Positions 43,847 through 53,525 are shown, counted from the first letter of the stretch. The stretch: DNA of 64,000 bases from Brevibacillus brevis (GCF_001039275.2 NZ_CP030117.1:2852001-2916000); one strand, 5' to 3'. Notes: generated by a model from the letters alone, not told the origin. Made by a program: numbers and translations.

Positions 43847-44191
43847 ATGAGACCAAAGCTCAAACATACATACCAGATTCCTTCTGAAGCAACGCTAGAT
43901 GTTTTAGGCGGTAAATGGAAAACCTTGATTTTATGTCAGTTATACTACGGCCCAAAAAGAACGAGTGAATTGAAAAAACAAATGCCGGATATTAGTCAAA
44001 AAATCCTGACACAGCAGCTTCGCGAGCTAGAAGAGGACGGAATTGTCATCAGGACTGTGTACAGCCAAGTACCGCCAAAGGTCGAGTATGAATTGAGTGA
44101 ATTGGGTGAAACGCTCAAACCAATTATGGATCTCATGTGTGAATGGGGCGAGCGTTACCTACGGGGGGAAATACCGGGGAAAGAGTCTTAA
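43847..44191 (+). CDS. HxlR-family transcriptional regulator
   Basis: A 114-residue winged-helix protein with the HxlR core LDVLGGKWKTLILCQLYYGP, SELKKQMPDISQKILTQQLR and LEEDGIVIRTVYSQVPPKVE. A single Cys (about residue 38) might sense electrophiles as in related regulators. The ATG at 43847 has GAGGGAGGA upstream. It likely controls the divergent oxidoreductase; inverted AAAAGTNCGCAC-like sequences lie between them. Confidence 0.88.
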   Translation: MRPKLKHTYQIPSEATLDVLGGKWKTLILCQLYYGPKRTSELKKQMPDISQKILTQQLRELEEDGIVIRTVYSQVPPKVEYELSELGETLKPIMDLMCEWGERYLRGEIPGKES

Positions 44192-44221
44192 ATACTGATC
44201 GGTCGAAGGAGGAACAATCAC

Positions 44222-45205
44222 GTGCATTCACCTTTGTTTCCACTTGCAGACCCTGCAAAGATGCGTTTAGATACAGAGCTTTTCATGGAACTTGACAGAA
44301 AGATCAGAAAAGAAAAAGTCGTCAGTTGCCTTATCATTCAAGAGGGGTATCTGGCTTACGAATATCATAAAAACAAGAAGCAAGCGCAAAAACTTCAAAA
44401 GATCAATTCTTGCACCAAAAGCTTTATCTCGGCGCTTATCGGGATTGCATTGGAGCAAGGACTGATCGCTGGTTTAGATACACCTATCACTTCCTACTTT
44501 CCCTATTTAGAGCAAAAGTCTGTCGATCCCGTTAAACGTTCCATTACCTTGTTTCATTTGCTCACGATGACACCCGGCTTTGATTGGCCAGAGTTCGGTG
44601 AGTGGCAATCATTTCCCATGATGCTCTACAGCCCCGATTGGGTGCGATTTGTGCTGGATCGGCCACTGCTGGAACAACCGGGAGAGAAGATGAATTACAA
44701 TTCTGGTTGTTCACATTTATTGTCTGCCATCCTGCAAAAGGCAACAGGAATGAGCACATATGAGTTTGCTAAAAAGCATCTCTTTCAACCTCTGAACATC
44801 GAAGATTCGTATTGGTATTCTGACAGACAGGGGATTCATAACGGAGCTGACGGATTACGACTTACTTCGCGTGATATGGCAAAGCTAGGGTTACTCTATC
44901 TGCAAGGCGGTCAATGGCAAGAAAAGCAAATCGTTTCAGCAGCGTGGGTTCAAGAATCGATTCAGCCAAAATTTCGGACATATGAGAGGATTGGGTCTTA
45001 CGGCTTGCATTGGTGGAGCGACAGAATCGATCCAAGCAAGGATTGGACAGAGGACAACTACTATTATTTTGCCCTTGGCTTTGGGGGGCAGTACATACTG
45101 ATTGTTCCTTCAAGAAAAATGGTTGTTGTATTCAGCAGTGAGCTGTACGACCATTCATTGCGGCCGCTTGCTTTATTCAGACAGTACATACTTGCAGCGA
45201 AATAG
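44222..45205 (+). CDS. Beta-lactamase-family serine hydrolase
   Basis: A 327-residue class C beta-lactamase/penicillin-binding-esterase-like protein. The catalytic Ser-x-x-Lys is SCTKSF (about residues 62-67), the Tyr-x-Asn equivalent is MNYNSGCSHLL (about 160) and the third motif region is FGGQYILIVP near the C-terminus. There is no signal peptide, so it is likely cytoplasmic and more probably an esterase or amidase than an antibiotic resistance enzyme. The start is GTG, with GAAGGAGGAA upstream. Confidence 0.87.
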   Translation: MHSPLFPLADPAKMRLDTELFMELDRKIRKEKVVSCLIIQEGYLAYEYHKNKKQAQKLQKINSCTKSFISALIGIALEQGLIAGLDTPITSYFPYLEQKSVDPVKRSITLFHLLTMTPGFDWPEFGEWQSFPMMLYSPDWVRFVLDRPLLEQPGEKMNYNSGCSHLLSAILQKATGMSTYEFAKKHLFQPLNIEDSYWYSDRQGIHNGADGLRLTSRDMAKLGLLYLQGGQWQEKQIVSAAWVQESIQPKFRTYERIGSYGLHWWSDRIDPSKDWTEDNYYYFALGFGGQYILIVPSRKMVVVFSSELYDHSLRPLALFRQYILAAK

Positions 45206-45211
45206 AACGAA

Positions 45212-45254
45212 AACCAGTTCAGGACACGAGCAGGTCCTTCGAACTGGTTTTCCT
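45212..45254. terminator. Terminator between serine hydrolase and MFS gene
   Basis: GAAAACCAGTTC and GAACTGGTTTTC form a perfect long stem, usable from both convergent genes. Confidence 0.8.
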
Positions 45255-45269
45255 ATTTACAGAAACATT

Positions 45270-46658
45270 TTACATGGACGTTTCGTCTGTATGGACAAGA
45301 GTTTTACTGGCATGGAATTGCAGGCGATACAGCATCCAGACTCCCATGATGAGAATGGCTAGCAGGAGGAAGATGTTGCTGTACACAGATGCTGCCGGGT
45401 TTGTTACCAGCGGATTGATCTTCATCGCTGCCGTTTGGTTGTCCAGTGCTTTTCCAATCAGGCTCATAGCAACGGCACCTGAGATGAAGTTGAGCATCGA
45501 GAATAGTCCCATGCCGACGCCTGTCTGTTCTTTCACGAGAGTTCTCGAAAGTGTATTGGACAAGGCAATTTGCATGAAGGTTTGACCGACATTGCCCAAA
45601 ATAAGAATGACAGCAATGGCGATTGGCGAGATGCCGACGAAGGTCGAGAGCAGGCTGAAGCATATGAGCATAAAGAAAGCAGCAAGCGAGACAACAAAGA
45701 AGTTCCCGCGTTCATCTGCGAGCAGACCGCCTTTGCGACCCATGAGTGCAGAGGCAATTGCGGCAGGGAAAAGTACAAATCCAATGCTCCCGGCAGACAA
45801 CTGATTGAGTGCGCTCAAAAATTGCGGGGTCATGAACATGACGCTAAAGCTCAAGGCTGTCGAAATAAAAGCGATGAACAAGCCTACTGAAAAGTTTCGA
45901 TTGCGGAATAATGCGGGTTGAAGAAAGGGATGTTCGGCAGTCCGAATCCGCACGATGAACATGGCCAGCAGCACAATACCTCCTGCGAATAACAGTCCGC
46001 TGCTCTCGGTAATCGACAGAAGAAACAAGGCAACCGTTGAAGCCAATAGTCCTCCTCCGAGAAAGTCAATCGACCCAGGGGCTCCCTTTTCATCGTCCAA
46101 ATATTTGCGGAAGAACGGGAGAGTAAGGAGCGGCAGCAAAGAAATAAGAAACAGCATGCGCCAGCTTCCAAAGCTAGCCATTAGTCCCGCCACCACCGGA
46201 CCAAACGCATTTCCCAAGGCAAGTCCGACAGCAGAAGTACCGAGAGCTCGTCCTCGTTGTTCAGGGGCGAAATAGCGAATCGGAATAATCATGGCGGTCG
46301 CTGGCAGAACAGATGCACCAGAGGCTTGCAGGATGCGTCCAAGAATGATCATCCAATATTCCGTGGCGAGCATCCCTGCAATAGAGCCGACAGCGAAAAT
46401 GAGGAGACCGTATGTCAGAAGGTCCTTGAGCCTATATTGGTCAGCGAGCTTGCCAAAAACAACCGAGCCGATGGCATAGACGACCATGTACCCTGTCATA
46501 ATCCAACTGACCTGCGATGGCATCAGATGGAATTCCTGTGCAATTTCCGGTAAAGCAACATTAAACATCGTTCCATTCATGACCGAAAAAATCAAGGTGA
46601 CGACAAGGACTCGAAGGAGCTTGTTGCTATTCTCCATGGCAAAATCGGAGTGGTTCAT
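45270..46658 (-). CDS. MFS transporter (DHA-type drug/multidrug exporter family)
   Basis: A 462-residue major facilitator with 12-14 membrane segments. The start resembles EmrB/QacA-like exporters (MNGTMFNVALPEIAQEF), and the motif-A region GSVVFGKLADQYRLKDLL follows. The ATG at 46658 has GGAGGAAT ahead. It is divergent from a MarR-type gene with two operator-like dyads between them, a classic repressor-exporter arrangement. Substrate unknown. Confidence 0.88.
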   Translation of the reverse strand: MNHSDFAMENSNKLLRVLVVTLIFSVMNGTMFNVALPEIAQEFHLMPSQVSWIMTGYMVVYAIGSVVFGKLADQYRLKDLLTYGLLIFAVGSIAGMLATEYWMIILGRILQASGASVLPATAMIIPIRYFAPEQRGRALGTSAVGLALGNAFGPVVAGLMASFGSWRMLFLISLLPLLTLPFFRKYLDDEKGAPGSIDFLGGGLLASTVALFLLSITESSGLLFAGGIVLLAMFIVRIRTAEHPFLQPALFRNRNFSVGLFIAFISTALSFSVMFMTPQFLSALNQLSAGSIGFVLFPAAIASALMGRKGGLLADERGNFFVVSLAAFFMLICFSLLSTFVGISPIAIAVILILGNVGQTFMQIALSNTLSRTLVKEQTGVGMGLFSMLNFISGAVAMSLIGKALDNQTAAMKINPLVTNPAASVYSNIFLLLAILIMGVWMLYRLQFHASKTLVHTDETSM

Positions 46659-46775
46659 GTGTATTCCTCCATTTCCAGGGTAGTTCTCAAAGGCATTCAG
46701 GTCGCACAATGTTGCATATAGCGTAAGATTCGCTACAATAATGAGAATACCGACGAAATTAGTGCGTGAACCTCA

Positions 46776-46824
46776 TAGTGAGCTACCTCACTAAAAAACT
46801 ATAAAATAGTGAGTAACCTCTGTA
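46776..46824. promoter_or_regulatory. Two tandem MarR-type operators
   Basis: TAGTGAG-CTAC-CTCACTA is a perfect dyad at 46776-46793. A second copy, TAGTGAG-TAAC-CTCTGTA, lies at 46807-46824, 31 bases away (about three helical turns). They lie between the MFS gene and the divergent MarR gene. Confidence 0.65.
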
Positions 46825-46868
46825 AATGAGGGTATTCGTTTTTCGCACAATTGTCAAGGAGGTCTACC

Positions 46869-47348
46869 ATGCTTACCAATCAAATCAGTCCACCAGCGAT
46901 TGATATTATTCACATTCTGATTCGAGCCACCTATTCTATTCAGCGAGAATTCGAGACCAAATTGGCTGCGCTTGATATTCCCTACCATATCTCTGGGCCA
47001 AGGCTACGTTTGCTTTCTATCGTTTCAGAAGCCGGAAAAATTCGCATGAACGAGCTCGCCGCAAAATTAGGTGTAAAGCCGCGCACGGTCACGGATTTTA
47101 TTGATGCCTTGGAGCGTGACAAGCTGTTGGTGCGGAGCCCTGATCCGACTGATCGCCGTGCTACCTTGATCCAGCTCACGGAATTAGCCCAATCCAGCAT
47201 TGATCAAGTTTTGGCCCTGCAAGCGGATATTGCCGAAAGTATACTCGAGGATTTGCCAAGTGAGCAGCGGAAGCAATTCTACGCTCTGCTTTTACAGTTG
47301 ATTGAAAACAAGGATTTGTCAATTCCGTCCAAGGATGCATTCAAGTAA
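46869..47348 (+). CDS. MarR-family transcriptional regulator
   Basis: A 159-residue winged-helix protein with MNELAAKLGVKPRTVTDFID (recognition helix) and the wing RSPDPTDRRATLIQLTELA (DRR motif). The ATG at 46869 follows AAGGAGGT. It probably represses the divergent MFS exporter and itself through the two dyads at 46776-46824. Confidence 0.9.
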   Translation: MLTNQISPPAIDIIHILIRATYSIQREFETKLAALDIPYHISGPRLRLLSIVSEAGKIRMNELAAKLGVKPRTVTDFIDALERDKLLVRSPDPTDRRATLIQLTELAQSSIDQVLALQADIAESILEDLPSEQRKQFYALLLQLIENKDLSIPSKDAFK

Positions 47349-47428
47349 AGCTGGATGTTAGTGGATAAGGAAGGTCTTGTGTACCCATAATACCTTTGAC
47401 AGACAACAAAGAATTCGGGGTGTTTAGA

Positions 47429-47923
47429 ATGAAAAAATGGAAACTGTTATCGCTCATGCTGATTACCGCGATGGGGTTAAGTGCATGTGGCGGTCCTGCT
47501 GCACCGGATGTGCTGGAGCAAGTAGAGGTTGTACCGAAACCTACGTATACAGTAGGGAGTGAAGTCATCCTGAAAGCAAGTCACCAACCGGGAATGCAAG
47601 GGGCGAAAGCAAAAATTGTGGGGGCTTACGACACAACGGCCTATTCAGTGACCTATACGCCTACAACGGGTGAGCCCCCTGTGAAGGGTTATAAATGGAT
47701 CATTCAAGAAGAAATCAAGAACCATATCAAGCAACCGTATGATCCGGGAACGGAAGTCGTCTTGAAGGCCGATCATGTGAAAGGGATGCTCGATGCATCA
47801 GCAAAGCTTGATACGGCAAATACAACCACGGTCTATATGATCGATTACACTCCCACGACAGGGGGAGGAGAAGTTAAGAACTACAAATGGGTAACGGAAG
47901 ATGAGCTATCACCAGTCAAATGA
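47429..47923 (+). CDS. Lipoprotein with two DUF1541 (YdhK-like) repeats
   Basis: A 164-residue lipoprotein. The signal peptide ends in the lipobox MGLSACG (Cys about 20). The mature part has two copies of one unit of about 55 residues, each starting GSEVILKASH or GTEVVLKADH and containing a YTPTTG strand and YKWI/VxE end. This is the DUF1541 repeat found in YdhK-like surface lipoproteins. The role is unknown; binding of metal or cell-wall polymer is only a guess. GGGGTG precedes the ATG. Confidence 0.85.
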   Translation: MKKWKLLSLMLITAMGLSACGGPAAPDVLEQVEVVPKPTYTVGSEVILKASHQPGMQGAKAKIVGAYDTTAYSVTYTPTTGEPPVKGYKWIIQEEIKNHIKQPYDPGTEVVLKADHVKGMLDASAKLDTANTTTVYMIDYTPTTGGGEVKNYKWVTEDELSPVK

Positions 47924-47945
47924 TCGATGCCATCCTTATATGAAA

Positions 47946-47984
47946 AAAGGCAGCCGTGGCTTTTTCAGTGCCAAAGCTGCCTTT
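47946..47984 (+). terminator. Terminator after the DUF1541 lipoprotein gene
   Basis: AAAGGCAGC pairs with GCTGCCTTT across a 21-base loop that can form further pairs. It faces the convergent GbsR-like gene. Confidence 0.65.
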
Positions 47985-48014
47985 CTGCTTTTCCATTGAT
48001 CGAGCTGTGAGAGG

Positions 48015-48479
48015 TTACATGCGACGAGACTTCCACTCAGCGAGCATTTGGTTGAGAGATTCTCTGTATAGGTCAATTGCTTCCAGCGTCTCATGGAATC
48101 GTTGTATAACTAGCTCACTTTGCTTCAAACTTTCCATTTGCATTCCTTTTTCTATGACATTCTTTAATGATAGGATTCGCTCTAAACCCTGTATAAGCTC
48201 TTCCTCAATTGCGTCTGGTGCCATGATGTAATAGCTCACACGGTCGCCTGTCACACTCTTTTTTTCCGCGAATCCAATTTTCAAAAGCATGCGCATATTG
48301 GTAGACACGCTTCCTAGACTGACTTGTAATGTAGTGGCAATCTGCTCAGATGAAAGGGGTTCCTGAGAGACCATCAACAGTCCAATAATCCGGCCAGCAA
48401 TTCTGGATAATCCTTGATTTTCGTGATGGAGAGCCATTTCTTCAATCAATTGCATCGTTTCTGCCGTTAATTTATCCAA
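48015..48479 (-). CDS. GbsR/MarR-like transcriptional regulator
   Basis: A 154-residue regulator of the GbsR type: winged helix at about residues 22-95 (LSSEQIATTLQVSLGSVSTN, then LLKIGFAEKKSVTGDRVSYY) followed by a long C-terminal helical region. TTG 48479 was preferred because AAAAAGGAG is eight bases upstream. The ATG at 48518 lies only eight bases after a TATAAT element and lacks a ribosome site. An imperfect dyad overlaps the promoter and suggests autoregulation. Confidence 0.8.
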   Translation of the reverse strand: MDKLTAETMQLIEEMALHHENQGLSRIAGRIIGLLMVSQEPLSSEQIATTLQVSLGSVSTNMRMLLKIGFAEKKSVTGDRVSYYIMAPDAIEEELIQGLERILSLKNVIEKGMQMESLKQSELVIQRFHETLEAIDLYRESLNQMLAEWKSRRM

Positions 48480-48613
48480 CTTTATGACTCCTTTTTCCTC
48501 GTTTTGCCCGATTTCCATGCTTTAGTCTATTATACTACCATTAGTCATCGCTTTCTTCAGAAAATACCAAAAGAAAATGCGCCTGCTCTGCTGACAGGCG
48601 CTCACGTCATTCT

Positions 48614-50005
48614 TTATTTTAGTGGCGTGGCAGTACTTTCATGGGTTTGACGAAGATATTCCATTATCATCAAGGCAGAACCTAGCTGGACACCGCACAA
48701 TTCGCGCAGCGGACGCATCGACCAGTTAAAAAAGGAGAGCAGCTCCTGTAAGCCTTGATCCAGCCATTTTTCTGAATCTGCTCGAATCTCTGAAAGGGTG
48801 ATGTTGTCGGGCTGGGCGTCCAGCATGCGAATCAGCATGCTGCAGCAGCATAGAGAACTCCATAAAGTGCGTAATTTCAGGTCAAACATTTCCGCTACTG
48901 TTGCGAAGCGTGCTAAAGATGCCTCACTTTCAGCTGATTGTAAATGATGGGATCGAATTTCCTCCATACCGATCAGAAAATCCTCTACAGATCGCTGAAA
49001 TCTGGTTGGTACCGTTATGAATGCAAGTGCGCTTTGGTACTGTTTGGATAAAAAAGCAATCTGTTCACCTTCTTGTTTGGCTATTTCTAGCGTAGCATCC
49101 TTGTAGCTATGAGTGGTTTCAGATTTATCTCCCATCCTTGGGTCCGTAAACAACGATATTTCCGAAACAAGGCAAAAAGTACGGTAACGTGCCCCAGCAT
49201 AATCGCGGGATGAGCCACCCATGAGGATTGCTTTCGCAGGGTCTTCTCCAGTAGGCAGGATACTTTGGTAGTAATCGTACATAGCAGACAGCTCAGGCAA
49301 CTGATAAAAACCGGCTTGGATAGGGGGCATGAATGGTGCCTCCGGTTCGCCGATCATCAGCGGTAATTGATGATCCTGGGTCAGCTTTATGATCTGTTGG
49401 CACAATGCGTCGGGAAGAGGGGTCGATACATAATAAAACGTTCCAGTTTGATCGGAGCTGTGCAAGCTGTTGAGGAAATGGGGCTTGGCTTCATCAATCG
49501 CCCGCATAAATGCTACGGTTTCAGGAATGGGTTCGCTGAAGCTGAACGTTTTATACGCATACGGGAATGTCCATTCAACTTGTTCGAGCATACTGGGACG
49601 ATAGTAGCTGCGGATGTAACGATCTGGAGAAAATGGGCCGCCGTACCAACCTTCATTCAGTCGGCAACCATCTACATCGATTTCTTTGATGATATAAAAG
49701 GTATAATCCATTTGCTCTAATAGGGCAGTATCCTCACATAGCTTTTTGCTGAGATACTCTAGCGATAGAGCTCCAATCGGCTCATTTGGATGCGGACAAC
49801 CGACAAACAGCGCGCGATGTTGTCCATTTCCAATTCGCAGCATGAGGATTGGGTGACCTTCTGTTGAGTGACCGATGGTACTGAGGGTCACAAGATCTGG
49901 ATAGGCGGCTGCTAATTCACGGGAAGAGGTGTCCAAATCCTCAATGGTTAGAAAATGTGAAAAATCAGGCATTTCTTGCAGCAGTCTTTGAATGAAATCA
50001 GTCAA
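48614..50005 (-). CDS. M14-family (zinc carboxypeptidase-like) protein
   Basis: A 463-residue protein. The N-terminal half has the M14 peptidase pattern, with ISTIGHSTEGHPILMLRI-like strands (about 45-60) and the zinc motif His-x-x-Glu in GCPHPNEPIG (about 71-80). A later His in NSLHSSDQTG may be the third ligand. It could remove a C-terminal residue or cleave an amide such as an aminoacyl conjugate. The TTG at 50005 has GAGTGAGGAG upstream and overlaps the end of the MFS gene, which places both in one operon; an in-frame ATG at 50062 lies inside the MFS gene. Confidence 0.72.
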   Translation of the reverse strand: MTDFIQRLLQEMPDFSHFLTIEDLDTSSRELAAAYPDLVTLSTIGHSTEGHPILMLRIGNGQHRALFVGCPHPNEPIGALSLEYLSKKLCEDTALLEQMDYTFYIIKEIDVDGCRLNEGWYGGPFSPDRYIRSYYRPSMLEQVEWTFPYAYKTFSFSEPIPETVAFMRAIDEAKPHFLNSLHSSDQTGTFYYVSTPLPDALCQQIIKLTQDHQLPLMIGEPEAPFMPPIQAGFYQLPELSAMYDYYQSILPTGEDPAKAILMGGSSRDYAGARYRTFCLVSEISLFTDPRMGDKSETTHSYKDATLEIAKQEGEQIAFLSKQYQSALAFITVPTRFQRSVEDFLIGMEEIRSHHLQSAESEASLARFATVAEMFDLKLRTLWSSLCCCSMLIRMLDAQPDNITLSEIRADSEKWLDQGLQELLSFFNWSMRPLRELCGVQLGSALMIMEYLRQTHESTATPLK

Positions 50006-51194
50006 GCTCCTCACTCCTTTTGATATGGGTAAGAAAGGATGAAACAAGTGCAATTCCCGCACCTATTAGCAACAAGGAAAAACCGGCTTGAAAGGAGAAC
50101 GCCTGAATGAATGCGCCCATCGCGATTGGTGTAAAAATACTTGCCAGTTTTCCTCCGGTTAACAGAATTCCACTAGCAGTGCCCAAAGCATCTGAGGGAA
50201 TGATACGCATGGTAAGTCCAATAATGGGTTGAGTGGTAAGGGACAGAAAAAACAAAGAGATCGACTCAAACAACAGAAACTGGTTGACATTGTCAGATAG
50301 GATCATAAGCGTAAAGAGAATCGTTGAGAACAGAAGGGACGGAATGACCATCGATCGAAACTTTTGATGAAAATAACGGTCAAACAACCAACCTCCTGCC
50401 AAATAGCCAAGCATGGAAATGAGAAGAGGAAGCGATGCGTATAAGCCTGATTGGGTAATAGCGAGATGTTTTTCCGTGGTTAAGTAGGTAGGTACCCATG
50501 TTAAGCATCCAACCATCACGATTTGAATTCCGCAGAGCATACTTGTTAGTTTCCACAAATGCCCGTTACGGAAAAGAGACAAAAAAGGGATGGGGTTCGA
50601 CTCTGATGATACTGAGCATGATGGTGATTCATTCACGAAAGGACGGGGAAGGAATATCCAGAGAATGGGGGCCAAGAGCAGTCCGATTAATGCTGTAACA
50701 AAAGTAGCTTCCTGCCATCCCAGTATCGCAATCAATGGTGCTACTAGAAAAGGGGCAAGTCCAGTCCCAATTGGTTCGGCTGATGAAACGATGGATACTG
50801 TGGTCGTACGGATGTTTGCAGGTGTTCGTTCGGCAATCGCTTTTAACATAGCAGGCATTAGGGGGGCATCGATAAACCCCAACAAAAAACGGACAACGAG
50901 TAAGGCTGCAAAACTTGTGACCGCCCCTGTAAGCGTAGTCAATATTGCCCACAGTACCAAGTTGATTACAATAATTTGCTTCGATCCTCGTTTATCAGCA
51001 ATGATCCCTCCTGGAATGGTAAATATCGCGAAGCCTAAAAAATAAACACTGACGATTGCACCTTGCTCCACTGGATTCAGCTGAAATTCCTCTCCAATAA
51101 GTGGTAGTGCAATAATGATGCTGTACGAGCCAAGTACCCCTACGAGTATAGTGACAAACAAGAGCACAGCACTGATCGAAGTTGCTTTTTTCAT
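49998..51194 (-). CDS. MFS transporter
   Basis: A 398-residue major facilitator of about 12 membrane segments, with motif A as GGIIADKRGSKQIIVINLVL. The ATG at 51194 is chosen since AGGAAG lies eight bases upstream; GTG 51203 and ATG 51200 are in frame but too close. It overlaps the start of the M14-type gene by eight bases, so the pair may import a peptide-like substrate and cleave it. Confidence 0.87.
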   Translation of the reverse strand: MKKATSISAVLLFVTILVGVLGSYSIIIALPLIGEEFQLNPVEQGAIVSVYFLGFAIFTIPGGIIADKRGSKQIIVINLVLWAILTTLTGAVTSFAALLVVRFLLGFIDAPLMPAMLKAIAERTPANIRTTTVSIVSSAEPIGTGLAPFLVAPLIAILGWQEATFVTALIGLLLAPILWIFLPRPFVNESPSCSVSSESNPIPFLSLFRNGHLWKLTSMLCGIQIVMVGCLTWVPTYLTTEKHLAITQSGLYASLPLLISMLGYLAGGWLFDRYFHQKFRSMVIPSLLFSTILFTLMILSDNVNQFLLFESISLFFLSLTTQPIIGLTMRIIPSDALGTASGILLTGGKLASIFTPIAMGAFIQAFSFQAGFSLLLIGAGIALVSSFLTHIKRSEELD

Positions 51195-51366
51195 GTGCAT
51201 CACTTCCTAAAAGATGTTATGAGTATTATATTAAGTATTTTCAGTTATTTTAGTCAATACTGAAATTACTGAAATGAGTGCCACTTGAAAAAACTCCTAA
51301 GCCAACAGGGAAACCATGTTACAATAGGAAAAGGGATTTGTTTCCACTATAAAAGATGTGATAGAA

Positions 51367-53472
51367 ATGAAAACAGCCCAAAATAAATGTATGGAGTTGA
51401 AGGAAATGCCCCAGCTAAGGGATATCATTACTCCCGTACATGAGTGTCTCTCCCCCGAACATACCTTGTCTGACGCTATTCAATTCGTACAGCGGACTAA
51501 ATGGGATACGATTCCTGTTACCGATGAGTATCAAAAATTGCATGGAGTACTGACCAGAAGCAGCCTCAATCAAGCCATTCTGGATGGACAACCATTGACG
51601 AGCGTCATTCATCCACTCATTAAAAAAGACGTCATTTGGACTCACATTGACAGTTCGGTCAGCGACATCCAGGAAATCATTCAAAGAGCAGAAGTAGGGA
51701 ACATCGTCATTTTGAATGATGACCACCAAGTGACCGGAATGCTTACCAAAACGGACATCATTTTCACATTGTTTCGAGCTACAAGTTCTTTGAAGGATCA
51801 ACTAGAAGAAATTCTGGTACGATCAGAGCTCGGCGCGATCATCACAGATGATTCTGAACGGATCACCTTCGCAAATCAGAAAATTTGCAAAATGACAGGG
51901 CTGACACAAGTAGAACTGCTCCAGCGTGAGGTAACTTCGCTCATTTCAGGTATTCAATTAGAGTCCATGGAGCCTTCCGATCATTATCGGCTACAACTAG
52001 GGAATAGTCATGCCGTTACCCGTATTTCTCGCTTTGGGAAAAAAGGGTGTATCCTTTTGTTTCAAGATGTATCACAAGTGGAAAAAATGGCCCAGGAGTT
52101 ACAGAGCGTAGTCAAATGGAAGAGTATTTTGCAGACGGTCATCGATAATGCGTACGAAGGTCTTATCATGATCAATGAATGGAAAGAAGTTAACTTCGTG
52201 AGTCCATCCTTACTTGAACTTTTTGAGTTTGAAGAATCGCAGATTTTATACAAGCCAATCCATGACGTCCTCCCTCAATTGGGACTCGACCGCGTCATGA
52301 AATCAGGTCTACCGGAATATAGCGAGATGATGCAGGTAAAAGGCATTCGATATACCGTGCATCGCGTCCCCATTATGCAAGACGACGAAATCATCGGGGT
52401 TATCGGAAAAATCTCCTTCCGTGGCCTGCACGAAATGAAAGAAGTTGTACGTAGACTGGAAAAGAGTGAAAAAGAAGAGAAGCAAACCCCACAAGTGCAG
52501 CACGAGACCTCCCGCTTCTCATTTGAGCAGATTCTCACACAAGACCCCCAGATGGAGAAAATTATACGTAGCGCCATGAAGTCAGCCAAAGGAAATTCGA
52601 CTGTTCTGATCAGAGGCGAAAGTGGAACCGGAAAAGAGCTGTTCGCCCATGCGATCCACAGCATGAGCTGGCGCAGTAATGGCCCTTTTGTAACGGTCAA
52701 TTGCGCCGCGATCCCAGAGCATTTATTGGAATCAGAATTTTTTGGATATGAAGAAGGAGCCTTCTCGGGTGCCAAGCAAAAAGGTAAAAAAGGGAAGTTT
52801 GATTTGGCAAATGGGGGAACTCTGTTTCTAGATGAAGTAGGAGATATGTCGCTGCAACTGCAGGCGAAAATGCTTCGTGTCCTCCAAGAAAAGGAATTTT
52901 ATCGGGTGGGTGGAACAGAGCGCATCCAAGTCGATGTACGCATTATAGCAGCAACGCATCGTTCCCTGGAGGAAATGGTCAGAAATGGGGAATTCCGAAA
53001 CGACTTGTTCTATCGATTAAACGTCATCTCTTTTGAAATCCCGCCACTGGCGAAAAGGAAAAAAGATATTTTGGTGTTTATTCCTTTCTTCATGGAAGAA
53101 TTAAATCGCTTGAACGGGACAAGCATTACGGGAATTGACCCGCTTGCCGAAAAAGCCATGATCGATTACGATTGGCCGGGCAACGTACGTGAACTTCGAA
53201 ATGTCATGGAGCGCGCGATGCTGTTCAGTGAACACGGAAAAATCGAGCTGGCAGATTTGCCCGAATACATGTTGGGTCATGGAAAAAATGAATTCACCGC
53301 ATTCTCATTTGATTCAGAGAGCTCCCTTATGGAAAAGGCAGAAAGAGCGGCCGTACAACAAGCGTTGGAGCAATCGGGCGGCAACAAATCCAAGGCTGCC
53401 AAATTACTGGGAGTAAGCAGATCCGTGCTATATGATCGTCTGAAAAAATACCAATTAACGGTACAAGAGTAA
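51367..53472 (+). CDS. Sigma-54-dependent activator with CBS pair and PAS domains
   Basis: A 701-residue enhancer-binding protein. Two CBS units (about residues 15-135: CLSPEHTLSDAIQFVQRTKW, later NIVILNDDHQVTGMLTKTD) are followed by two PAS-like regions (about 145-240 and 255-360). The AAA+ domain (about 390-625) has GESGTGKE, the sigma-54 loop as GAFSGA and GTLFLDEVGDM, and a Fis-type helix-turn-helix ends it (NKSKAAKLLGVSRSVLYDRL). CBS pairs usually bind adenosyl ligands, so CoA or nucleotide state may be sensed. The start is uncertain: GTG 51358 is equally possible. It is upstream of five sigma-54 promoters and is their likely activator. Confidence 0.9.
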   Translation: MKTAQNKCMELKEMPQLRDIITPVHECLSPEHTLSDAIQFVQRTKWDTIPVTDEYQKLHGVLTRSSLNQAILDGQPLTSVIHPLIKKDVIWTHIDSSVSDIQEIIQRAEVGNIVILNDDHQVTGMLTKTDIIFTLFRATSSLKDQLEEILVRSELGAIITDDSERITFANQKICKMTGLTQVELLQREVTSLISGIQLESMEPSDHYRLQLGNSHAVTRISRFGKKGCILLFQDVSQVEKMAQELQSVVKWKSILQTVIDNAYEGLIMINEWKEVNFVSPSLLELFEFEESQILYKPIHDVLPQLGLDRVMKSGLPEYSEMMQVKGIRYTVHRVPIMQDDEIIGVIGKISFRGLHEMKEVVRRLEKSEKEEKQTPQVQHETSRFSFEQILTQDPQMEKIIRSAMKSAKGNSTVLIRGESGTGKELFAHAIHSMSWRSNGPFVTVNCAAIPEHLLESEFFGYEEGAFSGAKQKGKKGKFDLANGGTLFLDEVGDMSLQLQAKMLRVLQEKEFYRVGGTERIQVDVRIIAATHRSLEEMVRNGEFRNDLFYRLNVISFEIPPLAKRKKDILVFIPFFMEELNRLNGTSITGIDPLAEKAMIDYDWPGNVRELRNVMERAMLFSEHGKIELADLPEYMLGHGKNEFTAFSFDSESSLMEKAERAAVQQALEQSGGNKSKAAKLLGVSRSVLYDRLKKYQLTVQE

Positions 53473-53479
53473 AGCGTGG

Positions 53480-53512
53480 ATGACTTCTGGATGGGACGGA
53501 AGTCATTTTTTT
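53480..53512 (+). terminator. Terminator after the CBS-type activator gene
   Basis: ATGACTTC pairs with GAAGTCAT, followed by TTTTTTTA. Confidence 0.8.
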
Positions 53513-53525
53513 ATGCCAACTTGTC

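Noticed and set aside
44222..45205. Antibiotic-resistance beta-lactamase
   Set aside because: No signal peptide and the third motif is not that of class C beta-lactamases; a cytoplasmic esterase is more likely.
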